DNA of 64,000 nt from Symsagittifera roscoffensis (GCF_963678635.1 NC_087066.1:36149152-36213151), one strand, 5' to 3'. Counted from the first letter of the stretch, positions 1 through 13,313 are shown. Numbers and translations: made by a program. Notes: generated by a model from the letters alone, not told the origin.

Positions 1-530
1 CAAATTATAACACAAGATGTACACCTATGCTATCTCAAAATTTTAGCTTCCTGCGTTCAGTGGGGTCCGAGAAACGACTCCCGGAAGTCGGGTGGGGTCT
101 ATTTGCATAGGGCATAAAACCGGAATTAGGGGTCCAAGGGGTCTGGGTTTCTAAACTTAAGCTTCCCTCAACTAGGTCTATAATATACTATATAAATCAA
201 TATGCCCTCGCTCATTATTTTACGTAAATTGCCTACTTCCGGTTTAAGGGATGGTTTTTTAAAGTGCAAATAACTTCCGGTTCAGCCGCTGGATTTGGTT
301 CAAATTATAACACAAGATGTACTTCGTTGCTACCTATGCTATCTCAAAGTTTTAGCTTCCTGCGTTCAGTGGGGTCCGAGAAACGACTCCCGGAAGTCGG
401 GGTGGGGTCTATTTGCATAGGGCATAAAACCGGAATCAGGGGTCCAAGGGGTCTGGGTTTCTAAACTTAAGCTTCCCTCAACTAGGTCTATAACATACTA
501 TATTTTGGTTCCATTCCAACCGCTAGTTAC
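1..530. repeat. Tandem repeat, about 300-bp unit, two partial copies
   Basis: Bases 1-214 and 301-506 are nearly the same sequence in direct orientation, offset by 300 bp, with one extra stretch of about 11 bases in the second copy near 323. The block is GC-richer than its surroundings and carries repeated CTTCCGG and GGGGTC words. The array runs off the left edge, so copy number is unknown. The 66-codon open frame inside it is not credible as a gene. Confidence 0.85.
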
Positions 531-1254
531 CGAGTTCTAATAGGGCCATTTGCACTTCCGGGAACCGTTATCACTTGGGGCCGGGGGGTCTGGGGTTTTG
601 CATGCCCGGGTCAAATCATCTCTATTATCCGTCCTATGAGTTTCATAAACCTAGCCACTGTAGTTCCCATTTGGGTGGGGGGGGGTTGCAGATTTTACTC
701 CCTCCTTATTTCCTGCCATAGGAGGGACTATATCTTCGAAGATTCAAACTTATTTTGGACTTGACTTTTTGTTTACGTTACTACTCATCTTATTGACTAA
801 ACGATCTTCACAATACGCGCTCCCCATTAGCTTTACATTATTACTTGCGATTTGCCAAGGTAAAGCTTTCACTGGAACTCTAAGTTAGGCAAAAAGCGTT
901 AGGATCACCACTTAAGCTCACAAGTGTAATAATCTGCATTAAAAAAGTGAAAAGGCACACAACACAAACCATGATTGTTGAAAGTATCTGGCCAACATTA
1001 CCGCTTTAATAATCCACGTGAACATCGTAGCTACACTGATATAGAAATTAGCAGAATCATGCACACAAAGCTATCATAATGCTTCAATATGTAAAATTGG
1101 CTAACGCATGGCGAAATCGTGTCCCCCTTAATTACTCAGTTAACAATTTAGATAGACGCCGTTTTTACGGTCCCGGTGGCAATATAGGGACTTTTAAGCA
1201 AGGGCTTAATTGAGCACCAATCATTTCATGTTAAGCTAAATAGAAAAATAAAAA
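531..1254. other. Intergenic DNA, nothing recognised
   Basis: No convincing reading frame, RNA or repeat was seen. The first 170 bases have G-runs (near 580 and 675) resembling the preceding tandem repeat; the rest is ordinary AT-rich sequence. Confidence 0.5.
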
Positions 1255-1260
1255 GACATT

Positions 1261-1291
<31 letters not shown>

Positions 1292-1385
1292 GTAGATAGA
1301 TAGATAGATAGAAACATAGATAGATGGATATGCGGCTAAAAAGATTAATAGATAGATTGATAGATAAATAGATAGATTTATGACA
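1255..1385. repeat. TAGA/GATA microsatellite
   Basis: A run of TAGA tetranucleotides is nearly perfect from about 1260 to 1316 and decays into interrupted GATA-like words until about 1385. Confidence 0.95.
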
Positions 1386-2565
1386 AACCATCTTTTCCCG
1401 AAATTTCAAAACAAAGCCAACACAGTTGGATAAGTGTCAATGAACGCAAAGAAAACCGAAAAAATACTGACTTACTTGTTCTTTGAAAAAAGTTCATATT
1501 CGGAGTTTCAAAGAAAAAAATTAAAAACCATATGCTTTAAAGCTCTTGATTGAATAAAATATTTTGAGAACATTTTATTGTGGACACTTTTTTGATTAAA
1601 AAAACCCAATTTAAGAAATTAAGGAAACTGCATCAATATAACAGTCCCCGCGAAAACTGAAAAACTTTTTCGCAACAAGAATCTACTATCAATACCACTT
1701 CAGCAAACGAACTTGAAAGGAAGTTAGAAGTCAAACCGCAAAATCTCAAATTTGGCGTGAACAAATTTGCATATTTTTTATTCAAAAAAAATAATCACAA
1801 CCTACATGAGTGTCTTCACTGCGTTCATCGACACTTGAACATGTTGATCCAGCAAAAGAAAATTAGCAGACGAAATATTCATTTTTCTTGCTGAGAACCA
1901 ACTCTTCTTTAAGAAAACCGTATTTGTTTAGTTATTTAATGGGAATAAACCATAAAAGTTTCAACATTTTAAAAGATTTCAAACGATCTTTGTTGACAAA
2001 TGAGATAAACTTCGACCACGAGTATTTTGATACATATCAGCAACCAGCTCAAACAAACCTATTTTATATACGTGCCAGAGTGGCTCAGAAGTGTTTCCTC
2101 ATTTTTTCAGCTAAGATATGAAAAGTTGCTGAAAAATTGTGGTCGAAGCAAAAGAAGTAATAAAAACATTTGCATGAATATTAAACTGAAAACTATCATT
2201 GGATCAATCTAAACAGCAAAGTGAGCAATGCGTAGTCGATTCGGCATCAATCAATTCCAGTATAGACTTCCCGCCAATTCGGTTTTTAAACCTCAAAACT
2301 AGATTACAGGAGTTAAGTCCATTGAATCGTAGCGAAAACCGCATCTAGCCGAAGTAGCAAAAAGTAACTGCACACAAGATTGGGATGAAAATATGTCAAC
2401 AAAATTCAGCCAGAGAATAAAAGAGAAGTCTATTTGATCTTGACAGTATTTCATTGTTTTTTCATTCACGGGACCGGGTGTGGAATAAATACTTTTAAGG
2501 AGGCAGTTTAAGATATTACGTGTGAAATTGGAGGATTGCATTTTTGGTTCGTTTCAATCTTATCT
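1386..2565. other. Intergenic and probable 3' flank of PPP4R3
   Basis: AT-rich sequence with only short open frames that I take as chance. The part nearest 2565 should be the 3' untranslated region of the minus-strand PPP4R3 gene. No clear polyadenylation signal could be picked. Confidence 0.5.
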
Positions 2566-5500
2566 TCATTCCTTGTCTGCTGCTTCTGGTTTAGTTTGAT
2601 TTTCAGCCGAATCAGTTACGGATCTGGTTCGCTTTTTGGGCGGTGAGTCGTGGTCAGAAACGAAGCTGGGCACTTGTTTGTCACCTCCTCCTCTATCTGT
2701 AGCATCTTCTTCGCATCCAAACAAGCGTCCTCTTATGCTTTCCGTCTGATTTGTGTCAACCTCGCTGTTCTGGTCAACATCGGATGTATCCATTTGCGAG
2801 CTGATACATTCTCGTGCCCTTTTGGGTGTTAACCTAGTGTCTTCTAGGGAAGCCGTCTCAATTTTGACTCTACATGATTTAACTTCTGGCGAAGAATCAA
2901 TGGCGAGCAGGTCATCAGGGGGTGGCTTTGGTAAAGATTCCTCTGCAGAAGAGTCAGACAAGGATCCGTTTGTTAGCCCATCTTGTATCTTATGATACTC
3001 TAGAGACGATGGATTGCCCTCAGAATCCTCACTCGACTGCTCGGTTTTCTCACATATGGTTTCTATTCGATCGGAATTGATTACAGTCTTGGCTTCGTTT
3101 TTGGGGGGATTGGATGAGTCTGTGGCATCCTCGGTATCGGCAGCATAATCATCATCCGAATCTGAGTCATAGTCCACTAAACTGCTGGTAGGGGTAGAGG
3201 CTCTCTGCGAGTCCGTGGGGAAAATAGGGGAGAGACTGAAGCATGCTGATTGAATATCTGGGTCCTCATCGCAGTCTAGATTGGTTCTGGGCATTTTATG
3301 CTGTGGTCCTTGTGAGGTCATATCGTCAACAAGATCTTCGTCAAAGATTTTGTCGAATTGACTGGGAAGGTTTTTGATGGGTGCAATTGTGAGAGAAGAG
3401 GGTTTCGCACTGCCATTTGTACTGCTTTTGGTGGTCTTTTTCAGGAACATTTGCGGATCAAAAACAGACAAACCGCCATTGCTTTCATCTCCAACCATTT
3501 TCTGTTCGCGCTTCTTTTTTAACTGACTCGTGTGATAGTTCCACTGCTCCATCCACTTAGCCTCTTCCTCTGGGCTTTCTGCATCTGCCAGAAGCTGCTT
3601 TGACGGGTCTTCTCCTAAGTCATCGTCGTTCTCGCTGGCCAGCCAATCGTTTCCACCGCGATAAGCTCGTGATGATGTCGAATTAGAAGCTGCCGAGTCA
3701 ATTGTGGGCGACAGGAACTGTAGGGACTTTTCGGAGGCGTTCTCACTGTCGCTGAAGTCAGTAGACATGATAGGAGTTCCGAGTGCGGAACCGTTCTCGT
3801 GCTTGTCGAAATCTGTCAACTGTGCGTAGCGGGTCTTTAGGTCATGAAATGTAGTGACATAAGTGACATCTTGAAATTGTGAGATGTAGTTCTCGCCTAT
3901 ATTTATGATGAGTAGCTTCATGTTCTCAGTTTTGATGAAGTCGAAGAATTCGATCAGTGCTGAGTTAAGGAGATTGTACTTGTGTCCATTGCGGAGATAT
4001 GCATTGACTACAGGCTGGATGAGTTTGTTTGCCACCACGTGTCTGTTAAACACGTCGTCTTTCAGTCCGATTATAGTTCGGATGAATTTGAGAGCTGTGA
4101 GAACTAGGAATACATGTTTGGACTTGAGGAGGAGCAGAAAGCGGCCAATGAGTTCGTTCTTGATCAAGTAGTTTCTAATGTGGAATCCGTGTCCGTGACT
4201 TAGACAGTAGCTGAGAAGTCGCAGTACTATCTGGGCGGAGAGAGCTGTTCGGTATTCGTCTTTGTCTGTGTCTCGCCCGAGTGAATCTGGCTCAGCAGTC
4301 ATCGCCAGTACTTGTGTTATCAGAATAGGCACACAGCGAGAGTAGAACATGCTCAGGAAACTGTCTTTGCTGTCCAATTCTAAACATACAACACACACAA
4401 TTTAGCGCATTACTGCTCTACTTCATTATCGGGAATCCAATCTTCGTAGACACCCGAGTTGTTCACTATACCCGTACAGCAGCGTGCCGAGGGGGGCGGG
4501 GGATAGTCGACCAGAAAGAATTCTAGTTGAACTTTCAAGTCAAACCACGAAAAAGCATTTTTGCGCGTGAACAACTTAAAAAATGGAAACTCAACGACAC
4601 ATATATAACTTAAAAACTTTCTTATCCAAAAAAGCACACTGCATTAAAATACAAAAAAAAATCGAGCCGATTATATTCAAGACGCTTTCATGCTCGGTTT
4701 TGGGCAAGATTTTAATCAGAATTGATCAGAAATTGCTCGAACACCTGCTAACTTTGAATACAGCAATGAAAATCCTCTTTTTTATTCAAAAAGTTTCAAA
4801 AGTGCCGAAAATTTTTACCACCCGCACTTTGAGTACAACAAGAGTACGTTTTCCCAACAATTTATTTCCGTAATCAATTTAAAAAACCCGTTTTCACATC
4901 AAAACGAATATATCACTATCACTTACTGAATTTCTCCACGAATTTTAATGTGGTTGTTGGTTAAAATAATTATTTTACTTGGATACAAAGGCTCGATCTG
5001 TTTATCAATTAAAAGAAAACAGCAAAAAATATCACATAATTGATCTCAAAAACCAAACCAACGATCGCTCGTTTTTCACTATAAACAAAAATGAAACCGA
5101 AGCTCTCTCGTTTTTCAATTAACTTTGAAGTGATATATTTCAACTGACGTCTGCTGAAAGGATCCAGTACGTGTCTGGCTGCAACCAGAGTATCCTCACT
5201 GTCAACTGAGAAATCCAAGATGATTCTGAACAAATTCAACACCTGCAACGCTCCCCCCAGTTCCGCGTCTCTATCATTCAACATCTGGTACATGAGAAGG
5301 TTAATCAGTAGAGTTTCATCTGAGGAGACATTCTCTCTATGGTCCGTCAAGATGAACTCTCGCACTACGTTAGGACACACTTCGATGAAGTATGCGAACA
5401 CTTCTACTGCTGACCACTGCAACTGCACTGTGCCTTCTGTCTCCTCCTTCGAAGCTAACTCGTCTATCTCGATACTGAGAATATGAGCTATTGCTTTAAG

Positions 5501-8500
5501 AATACCGATCTCAATTATGAAAACAAAGAACGCCTCTCGTTTGAGTGCGTCCAGACACTGCGAGTACATGCACAGCTCCTTGAAGAACCCAAACGAGTTC
5601 TTCTTCTCTTCGTAGGAGGAGTCCTCTTTTGATATTTGGGCTATAATCGCCTTGAGAAAGGGTACGTCCTCCTGAATCATGGTGACTATCTCTGCCTTGT
5701 TCAGGTAGATAAACGACTGCAGCGTGTACAAATTCATCTCTTCCATGATTGGTGGCGTTGGCAGTATTACATCATGAATGTACTGCACTTTGTAGGTCTG
5801 CCTTATCTTCTGTAGCAATTTCTCCTTCTTAATAGGCAGAGCCTCTTTTAGAGTTGCGTTTTTGATGAAGTCCCTATGGTGTTGTCTGGCCTTGCCTGGC
5901 GGATACTCTAGAATACCAATAACATCATCCAGACAAGCCTCTGAGAATAATATCTCGTAGAGAGCCGTCTTTCCCATTGACACCATGTTTTTGAATATGG
6001 AGTAGAGATGCTCCAACCCACTGATGAAAAACTCCTCCTCACAGCGTCTGAACAGTTGTATCATTTTTGGAATGAGTTTTTCCGACTCGATCACTCTGCA
6101 GACGTTTTCTTTGTACTTGGCATTCATCAGTTGGTACTCGAAGTCCCATCTTATCGCGTCTATTTTACCGGCCTCCAGGAGCTCCTCGAGATCTCCGTTG
6201 AGAGCCGCACTGATATTTCTGCACCTAGTTTCGCTCTCGTTGCCTCCCATCGATACTGTTGAAATGTTCACCTCCCCTGTGTCTGTGACATCCGACCCAG
6301 TTCCCCCTCCAGGAGAGTCCTCCCCTCCACTGCCAGCTCCTCCAGCTTCAGACACTTCGTTCTGATATGCCCAAATTTGGTCGTAGATTGTCGTGCAGCC
6401 TAAGCAAAAATAAAACTTCGATGCGCAGTCCAAAGATTAAAAACTAGTTGCAATGGAAACTAACCAGAACAGGGATGAAGCGCATCTCTTGCAATACAAA
6501 ACAGTAGAACAAACAAAACCATTACGAACAGACAAATATCATGAAGTCCCAAGGAAAAAGAAATAAAATATTTCTTCGTGAATTCAAATCATCCCACTTC
6601 AAATTGTTTTTAAAAAATTTTGTCAACCTTTTTTAGGTCGACCAAATTGAGTTTCCGAGCGGTCTCAGAACACTAAAAAGGCTATTTGGCCACTTTTTGG
6701 ATAATTTTGACAAAAAATCGCGCTATTTTGGGGCGCGCTGCCCCTTTAGCAAAATCTCAGGGTCCGTTTAGCGCTCCCCCTTTAGCAAAATCTCATATTT
6801 TCTAAAGAGTTCTTTCCTGAGAAGCGCCTTTAGAAAAATTTCAGGGTTGGTCGGCCAAAAATTGATTTCTTAAAAATTTTCAAAGGCAAGGGGTCGAATC
6901 CCTGAGAGGCGCAAGAGGTCGAATCCCTGAGCGGGGCAAGGGATTTGACGACAAGTTCGAAATCCTGAGAGTGGGTGGTTGCGTTTGGCCCACCAGCCCC
7001 CCCCCTCCCCCATAATCCGCCCCTGTCAATAATCACTACATAAATTACATTTCAAACAAAGGATAGCCGGTTGCTGCGCAAGTAGCACAGAATGTTCCGA
7101 CCACCTTCTCTGAATTTTAGCGTCTTTTCTTGTGTACGTCGTGTGATGATAGAGCTAAACTTTTTTTTGCCTATCGACCGGCGCAATATGCAGCCAATAA
7201 ATCGATATAATATAGACCAAAAATCAGCATGTTGTGCGATCCAGAGGAGAGCAGAAAAATTATGTTTCCCTCGAAATTAGGCCACTAAGCCGATTTAAAA
7301 TAGGACGAAGCCTATTAAGCCAGAAAAAGGACAAAAAAAATTTGAACAAATCGAGTTGGTAAAATCACCACCAACATAAAAAGCAAATATTGAAAAGGAC
7401 GGATATTTCAAATAATAAACTTAACCATGCTTAAGATTTACAACCGAGAAGAGTAGGATTTGCAAAAAGGACGAAGAGGTGAAGGAGTCCAGAAGTTGTT
7501 TACGGAAAAAAGTCTAGTACCCTATTGCAATACCCTTGCTTATCGCCAGGAAAAAGATACCGTGATTCCGTTTGCAACTTGATGATTCAAAATGAAATAC
7601 CATTGTTTTTGAATACATAGAGGGAGAGACATAGAGGGAGAATTTTATGATTATTCCTGCGATATCATTCCCTGGTGAAAATAAATGAAAAGCCCCATAC
7701 GATTTCTTGGTCCTCCAGGTATCAGATACCCGTCAATCCAAGCATCAAAAAAATCAACGAAAGACCAGCTGCTCAAAAAGCAAAAAAAAAACAATCCACA
7801 AGTGAGAACGCACAAAATATCGATTAAAAGAAACCAAATAAATATATCGACGAATTGTTTTTTGTCTAAATTTCAATTTTCGAAAGACCGAGGACACGAA
7901 ATGATTGTGCACGAAAAAGCGAAGGCGAAACTCAATTAATTAACATCAAACGTAAACATGTTTGTATTGAACGGAATGAAATGTTTTATGCAACAAAAGT
8001 CACTTCAACGAGACGAAAGCGCACCTTGAAGATGCGCGTGGCAAAGAACTGATTCGCGGAGAAAACTATCCGTTTTTCAGGAAAATGAAGAGACTGATGC
8101 ACTAGACAGTCCATAATTTTAAACCAACGCACAAATCCACAAAGAACCATATTCCCCAGCGGATCCACATTATGAACCCGGCTAAGTGAAGAATCGTCGG
8201 TTGAAACGGAAGATGCGAAGACCAAGGCAACAATCAAATTCCAATGAAACTTCGACTAAACCATATAAGCATTAGTTGTGGCGATTCATTCAGTTGGTAC
8301 AGGAGCGTACGACTCCACTTGGAACTCACATGGTGTGAAATTTTTTTAAAAAAAAGTACTGACTCTTTTTCAAAAATGTCATTTGATGGCGATGAATCCA
8401 AATAAGATAACAGGCGTTTTCGATGCACAGATTGCTTGCGAATGCTCTACCAATACACAAAAAACACTAGGAAAAATAACCGACTGGTTCACACAGCACC

Positions 8501-11500
8501 CTCGAGAACCACTTTGGTTAACGATAACCAATATATGGCAGCTTCCCAATGAGCTTACACAACTTGCAGCAGCAACGGAACCGATGCCCATTATTTCTCA
8601 CCAAAAATAAAAGCATGATAGAGGAAAAAATACGATTGGGAAAAACCAGTTCGTATCAATATCAACTATCAGTAACCGTGTATGACTCTTGTACAACTCA
8701 ATCGGGCTCTGAGACGCGCTGCTTCAAGTTTTCAGTGCAGTGATATATCACTTACAGCAAACTTTACAGGCCAGAACCTAAGGCAAGACATCGTAGAACA
8801 AAATAAAAACCACCGAAAAACTTGGACGCTTTTGCATCAAAAACCACCAATTGACATTTCAATATTGTAGGAAACTTGAGTACAACGTCATTGAAACAGA
8901 ACATAGTCGACCAGACCAGTCTTCTTACACAGCCATATTTGATCTACCTTACATCAGACACCCTCATGGAACAACGGAGTTATGCGATCCACCTTTCACA
9001 GGAAAATTAAATGAACTCAGCATTTATGACCATGAAGACGACTGAAGCAGCTCCCATTAAACAAACTCTATAAGAAGCCTAGGAGGGAACAAAAAAATCC
9101 AATCTAGAGTCTGATCCCAATGGAACATGAAAAAAAAATAGAACGACACTCGAGAAAATTTCAAGAACACTTGAAACAATTCTAGTTCTCGCGCTTCAAT
9201 ATTTTCTAATTCCGTTCATTTAGGGGTACAGGTTTCAAATTATTGTTTCAAAATAGGTTGAATAAAGTGTGCAATTTCTTTAATGCTTTAAAAGTGTTTG
9301 AATATATGCCGATTATTGAAAGTCGATATCTGTACAACTTCTATGTTCATAGGATTTTGTAATATGATTGATTACACGAGATATTTTTGTGCTATATTAT
9401 TAAACGAGACTGTTGTGAAAAACTAAAAAACAAAACAATATCCTCGAACTATATGGCTGTTGAGAGAACAGTGCGCTTTCAAAGCTTTTATACTCTTGAA
9501 CTAAGCATTATTTGGAGCTTTTCTAATGATATCTGTAAAATCATTCCTAATTTTGGGTTTCAGTTTGCGTTGAGATAACTGAAGCCCCCTTGATTTTGTT
9601 CACTGGTCTCTTCTGCATGAGTTCTACAGGCGTTAGAGAGACTCTAATTACACGTCAACATGTCAAAAGTTGTTACCGTAAAATGAACAAGCTGCAGTGA
9701 CTTGACAAAAAACGGTTTCAACGAAGTACGACTAGCAACTTTGAGAAACAAAACGAGTTTGGTAGTGGAATTTTTGGTGAGCTTGAGATCTCTCGTATTT
9801 TTCATCCCAGTTATATGATCAATAACATAAAAATAAACAGAATTCTGTTACTAGCGGTGGTCATCAGTGACTTTCCTTAAAACATTGCAAAAACTGAAGG
9901 ACGTTTAAAAATCAAAAACAGCTCAACTCTCCAGTCACCATCTGCTTTATTTTTCCTCAAAAACAGAACTATTTGTAATTCCAAGAATCCGCGTCGTAAG
10001 GACGAATGCTTGTGGCTGCTCCTACGCAGAGTTGTTAGCTTCATTTGAACCTAATTTTTTGATAAAAATAAAACTAGAGGCAAGGTTCGCAACCTCTGAG
10101 AGTACCCTCACAAAATCCAACAACAGGACTGAGATCTTCAACGTAATGGAATTTTTAAAAATCATAGAAAATGTCATATCTCGAAAACTACAAGGATTTG
10201 GTTAATCATAGATGTAGGCCAGCATCGCAAAACCTGGGAAAACTCTGACAACATCCAAGTATTGGGTTGCTAAATACAAACTTGATGAAATAAACACTGA
10301 ATTTAAAATGGAAAATCGAAAAAAAACCTGAACCATTGCTAAAACGTGAAAAAACTCTTTTGTTAAAGATGCAAAAAATACGTTAAAAAAGCTTAAACAT
10401 GGCGAGATAGTGAAGCCCGCATTTAAATATATAATAGATAATAGATTTGATAGAAGTCAAAAAATTAGGAGACGGGTAGACAGACATAATCAAATTAATT
10501 TTAAAAAGCAGGTATACAGACAGACTTAATTTGGCCTCGAAAAAAATACTGAAAAATTTATGACCTTGCGGAAAACTAAATGAAACATTTTCTTAAGCAC
10601 TGAAATATATGATATAACTTAAACATGAAAAAATTCTTTCGTTAAACATGCAAAATTATTATGCTTTAACATGGGAGATAGCTGTCACTAGCATTTAAAT
10701 ATAGTATAGATGATGTCAATTTGTTTTGATACTTGAGAGTCTGCTGGAATTGAATTTATTTACTAGCGTGTAAGGCACCTCCGGTGCTTCAAAGAGATTA
10801 ATATACGTGAAAACGACTTAAAAATAAAATACATGAAAAAACGAAAAAATGCAACCATGACAAAAAACGGCGGCATCCCACAATGCTTTTGATTTCAAAA
10901 ACTGAACGATTAAAAAATTTCAACTTAGAGTTTCTACTTAAATTAAAATGATCAAATCTCCAAAATTACTGGGTTTCAGATACTCGTATTTTCAACTCAG
11001 AATAGTATAGAAACTACTAAAACGGCCGACAGTATACAACTGCTGTTTTAATATTTATTGATTTCATTGACAAAATCACTGACTTTATAAATTAGACCCT
11101 TATTTAAATTAGTTCTTCTTTAAGTGCGTACGCATATCGCTTGTTGCCAACAAATCCAGCTTAATTAATTTAAAACAAGCAACTTTTTTCTTAATTTGAT
11201 TTTTGGTTTAATGAAAAATTTTGAAATATCATCATACGTCAATTTAGAAAACTTAAACAATTTGAGCAAAAATATTAGAATACCGGCCACATCTGTAACT
11301 GAGTTCCCTCACTTGACTCCACCAATGAGTCGACATTTCAAATTTTGAGGAGTACGTCTTTTGAAACTTAACTCTTCAGAGTTTTTGAAAAATCATAAAA
11401 ACGTCATATCTAGGAAAGTGAAATGTGTTGAGCAGTCATTTGGAATCCAGATAACTTTCTGAGAGTATCTTAACTGCACCCAACCATGGTTTTGAGAAAT

Positions 11501-13313
11501 TTTCAAACTTTGTTACGTTTTTTTGCCTATTTTTATGGAAGTTGTGAAAAACCAAAAATAGGCATACCTCGAAGCTAAGAAGATTGGAGTCGACAAACTT
11601 GGAGGAAATAACCCAATTATAGGGTTGAGAATTTCAGATTCCCCGTCATATCCCGAAACTAATTTTCAGCAGTCATAATTGGAGACAAGATTCGCAACCA
11701 CTTAGACGAACCAGACAGCACCCAGCTATAGAATTGTGAAATTCCAATGTTTTAAATCTTGCAGGAAATATGACGTTTTTTTGATGATTTGTTCAAAAAC
11801 TTACAAAAGTATGATAAAAATTTTATATCCTAGTTTTGAAAACTTTTGAACAAATCGTTACAAACGTCATATTACTCGGAAACAACAAACCTTCGAGGAG
11901 TCACATTTTGAGACAAGAAAATCAACCCCTGAGAGTACTCTGGCAGCATCAAACTACAGTTGTGGGAAACTCATTTTTTCTTCGATCAATCTAAAAAAAA
12001 TCACAAAAACGTCACATCTCGATGAGCAGCCAAATTTGTACGCATGATTCGCAACCCCTGTGAGTATCCTGACAGAACCCAACTACTAAGTGGAGGCCAA
12101 ATTAGCAACCACGGGGAACCTGGCAGCCTCCTAACATTTAGTTCCTAATTTTAAACTTGTTGAAACAAACACCGATTTCAAAATGAAAATTCGAAAATAA
12201 ATTTCTTAACATTCCAATAAACGATATAGCTTATAATAGATAATAGATATATAGATAGATTTTATTGCAATAATGTCAATCCCCACACATTCAATATTTA
12301 TAGAATTATTATAATAAACAAATACTAAAACAAGACAACTTAAAAAAAAACTTTTCAAAATATTAAAATCAGAGAGCGCTCTCAATTCGCATCATTCATT
12401 GACATATTTGTTATAAGTATGATCGCACTAGACATAATCGCAACCACGACAAAAAATGCTACTTCTCTGCATAAAAACCAGAAAAGTTTTAAGTCTCATA
12501 CAACACATTTTATCATCTTAAAGCTGTTTAATTTCAAGAAAATTTCATTTTTTTTATTTAAAAAATATCCCAATTTGGCAAAACTGTACCAAAAGATTAT
12601 TTTTTTTATTCCATTGTAAAGCATGAATTTTAAAACCATTCTGAAACTTCATTTTTCTCACCATTAGCGATTATGTAATTAAAGAGCGTGTTTTGCATTA
12701 TTTAATGGTGAATTATCAACTACTCGGTGCGCTTTCATCAAGTAGAACTCGCTCCTGCTATTTAAAACGAAAAATGGATATAAGCCGTATGCTACTCAAA
12801 CAATAATGCAGAAACAATTGTAAACAAAACTCAGCAATAACTGAAAACCAGCGCACCTTTAATTTCCTCGAAGCTGAGTGCGAGGTCTCCTTCTGTTTCA
12901 GAATTCCACACAATTAGTGTGTCCTGTTGCTTCTGGTACATGGTATCCGACTGGATTTTACTCTGCAGCAGAATCACACTAGGATCAGCCTCGCTCTTCA
13001 TTATGATCATCATCTCTTTATGATCACTTCCACCACTGGCACAAGATTGAACAATTGGCGATGTTGGTTCTGCAGGGGGCGCAACAGTTTCTACATTCTC
13101 CACGTCCTCAACAGTAAATGAAGACAGCGAATCAGATGCTCCTTCTGTAATTGGATCTGGCTTTGTTTCGACCAGACCTTCATCAGAATCAACAACTGGA
13201 CCGATTGACGCAACTGGTTCCAGAGTAGATTTCGGAGCAACACTCACATAACCTTTCCCTTTGTCATCCCATTGTCGATTTTCATTCAGTACATAAAGTT
13301 TTACACGAATCAT
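2566..13313 (-). CDS. PPP4R3: PPP4R3/SMEK, protein phosphatase 4 regulatory subunit 3
   Basis: Three exons on the minus strand: 13313-12857, 6399-5149 and 4379-2566, all joined in phase 1, giving 1173 residues. Known family members anchor the PP4 catalytic subunit to substrates in DNA repair, gluconeogenic signalling and cell-fate control. Exon 1 encodes the EVH1/RanBP1-like start (VKLYVLNENRQWDDKG), with about 75 extra Ser/Asp/Pro-rich residues before the strand that reads IIMKSEADPSVILLQSKI. Exon 2 resumes with GCTTIYDQIW, matching the family's GCDEIWEKI, then the SMEK and armadillo-like helices (VQYIHDVILPTPP, LGGALQVLNLFRIILD). Exon 3 continues them (IKTENMKLLIINIGENYISQ) and ends in an acidic Ser-rich tail with a PPKKRTR nuclear signal. 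The tail is much longer than in the roughly 830-residue vertebrate proteins. The exon 2 donor was chosen as GTCAGT at 5148; a GTTTCA about 30 bases downstream is also in phase. The start is the ATG at 13313, three bases after an AG. Confidence 0.93.
4380..5148 (-). other. PPP4R3 intron 2
   Basis: The intron starts GTCAGT at 5148 and ends in a T/G-rich tract followed by TTTAG at 4380. It is 769 bp and AT-rich, and no embedded gene was seen. A CT/AG-poor, G-rich island (4485-4505) is the only compositional oddity. Confidence 0.75.
7058..7130 (+). repeat. Dispersed repeat, GGATAGCCGG family, copy 1
   Basis: The words GGATAGCCGGTT, GCAAGTAGCA and TGYTCCGA occur in the same order here, near 22663 and, with an internal deletion, near 18070. 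All three copies are in the same orientation and end in AT-rich tails that differ. This is a short non-autonomous interspersed repeat; I could not assign it to a known class. Confidence 0.65.
8383..9045 (+). other. Overlapping short plus-strand frames in intron, possibly a decayed gene
   Basis: Four overlapping open frames (8383-8610, 8549-8743, 8682-8870, 8851-9045) follow each other in shifting frames, as a frameshifted coding sequence would. One piece (ITDWFTQHPREPLWLTI) faintly recalls the helix-strand of PI-PLC X domains, but no catalytic histidines are visible. It may equally be chance. It lies inside PPP4R3 intron 1 on the opposite strand. Confidence 0.15.
10120..12140 (+). repeat. Decayed array related to the 169-bp satellite
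   Basis: The satellite's landmarks recur in order several times: CATATCTCGAAAA (near 10170), TCATATCTAGGAAA plus GAGCAGTCAT (11400-11440), CATACCTCGAAG (11567), TCATATCCCGAAA plus GCAGTCAT (11650-11680), a CATATTACTCGGAAA version (11870) and CACATCTCGATGAGCAG (12010). Each is followed by a form of GCAACC..TGAGAGTA..CTGACAGCA. Spacing is irregular and divergence is high, so this looks like an older locus than the arrays at 31.8, 42.1 and 46.7 kb. Confidence 0.6.

Larger units (their letters stand above)
6400..12856 (-). other. PPP4R3 intron 1, repeat-rich
   Basis: A 6.46-kb intron between the GTGCGC donor at 12856 and the TTTTGCTTAG acceptor ending at 6400. It splits the EVH1 domain. It holds a SINE-like fragment (about 7058-7130), short overlapping plus-strand frames (8380-9045), a local duplication (10330-10440 and 10590-10710), and decayed relatives of the 169-bp satellite (about 10120-12140). 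The rest is AT-rich unique sequence with small TAGA-like runs near 10430 and 12230. Confidence 0.8.

Noticed and set aside
1255-1385. CRISPR-like or regulatory direct repeats
   Set aside because: Simple tetranucleotide microsatellite.
2650-4171. Plus-strand open frames opposite PPP4R3 exon 3
   Set aside because: Shadows of the minus-strand coding sequence without independent support.
8383-9045. Nested gene with a PI-PLC X-like domain in PPP4R3 intron 1
   Set aside because: Only one short resemblance, no catalytic His residues, shifting frames; kept as a low-confidence feature only.
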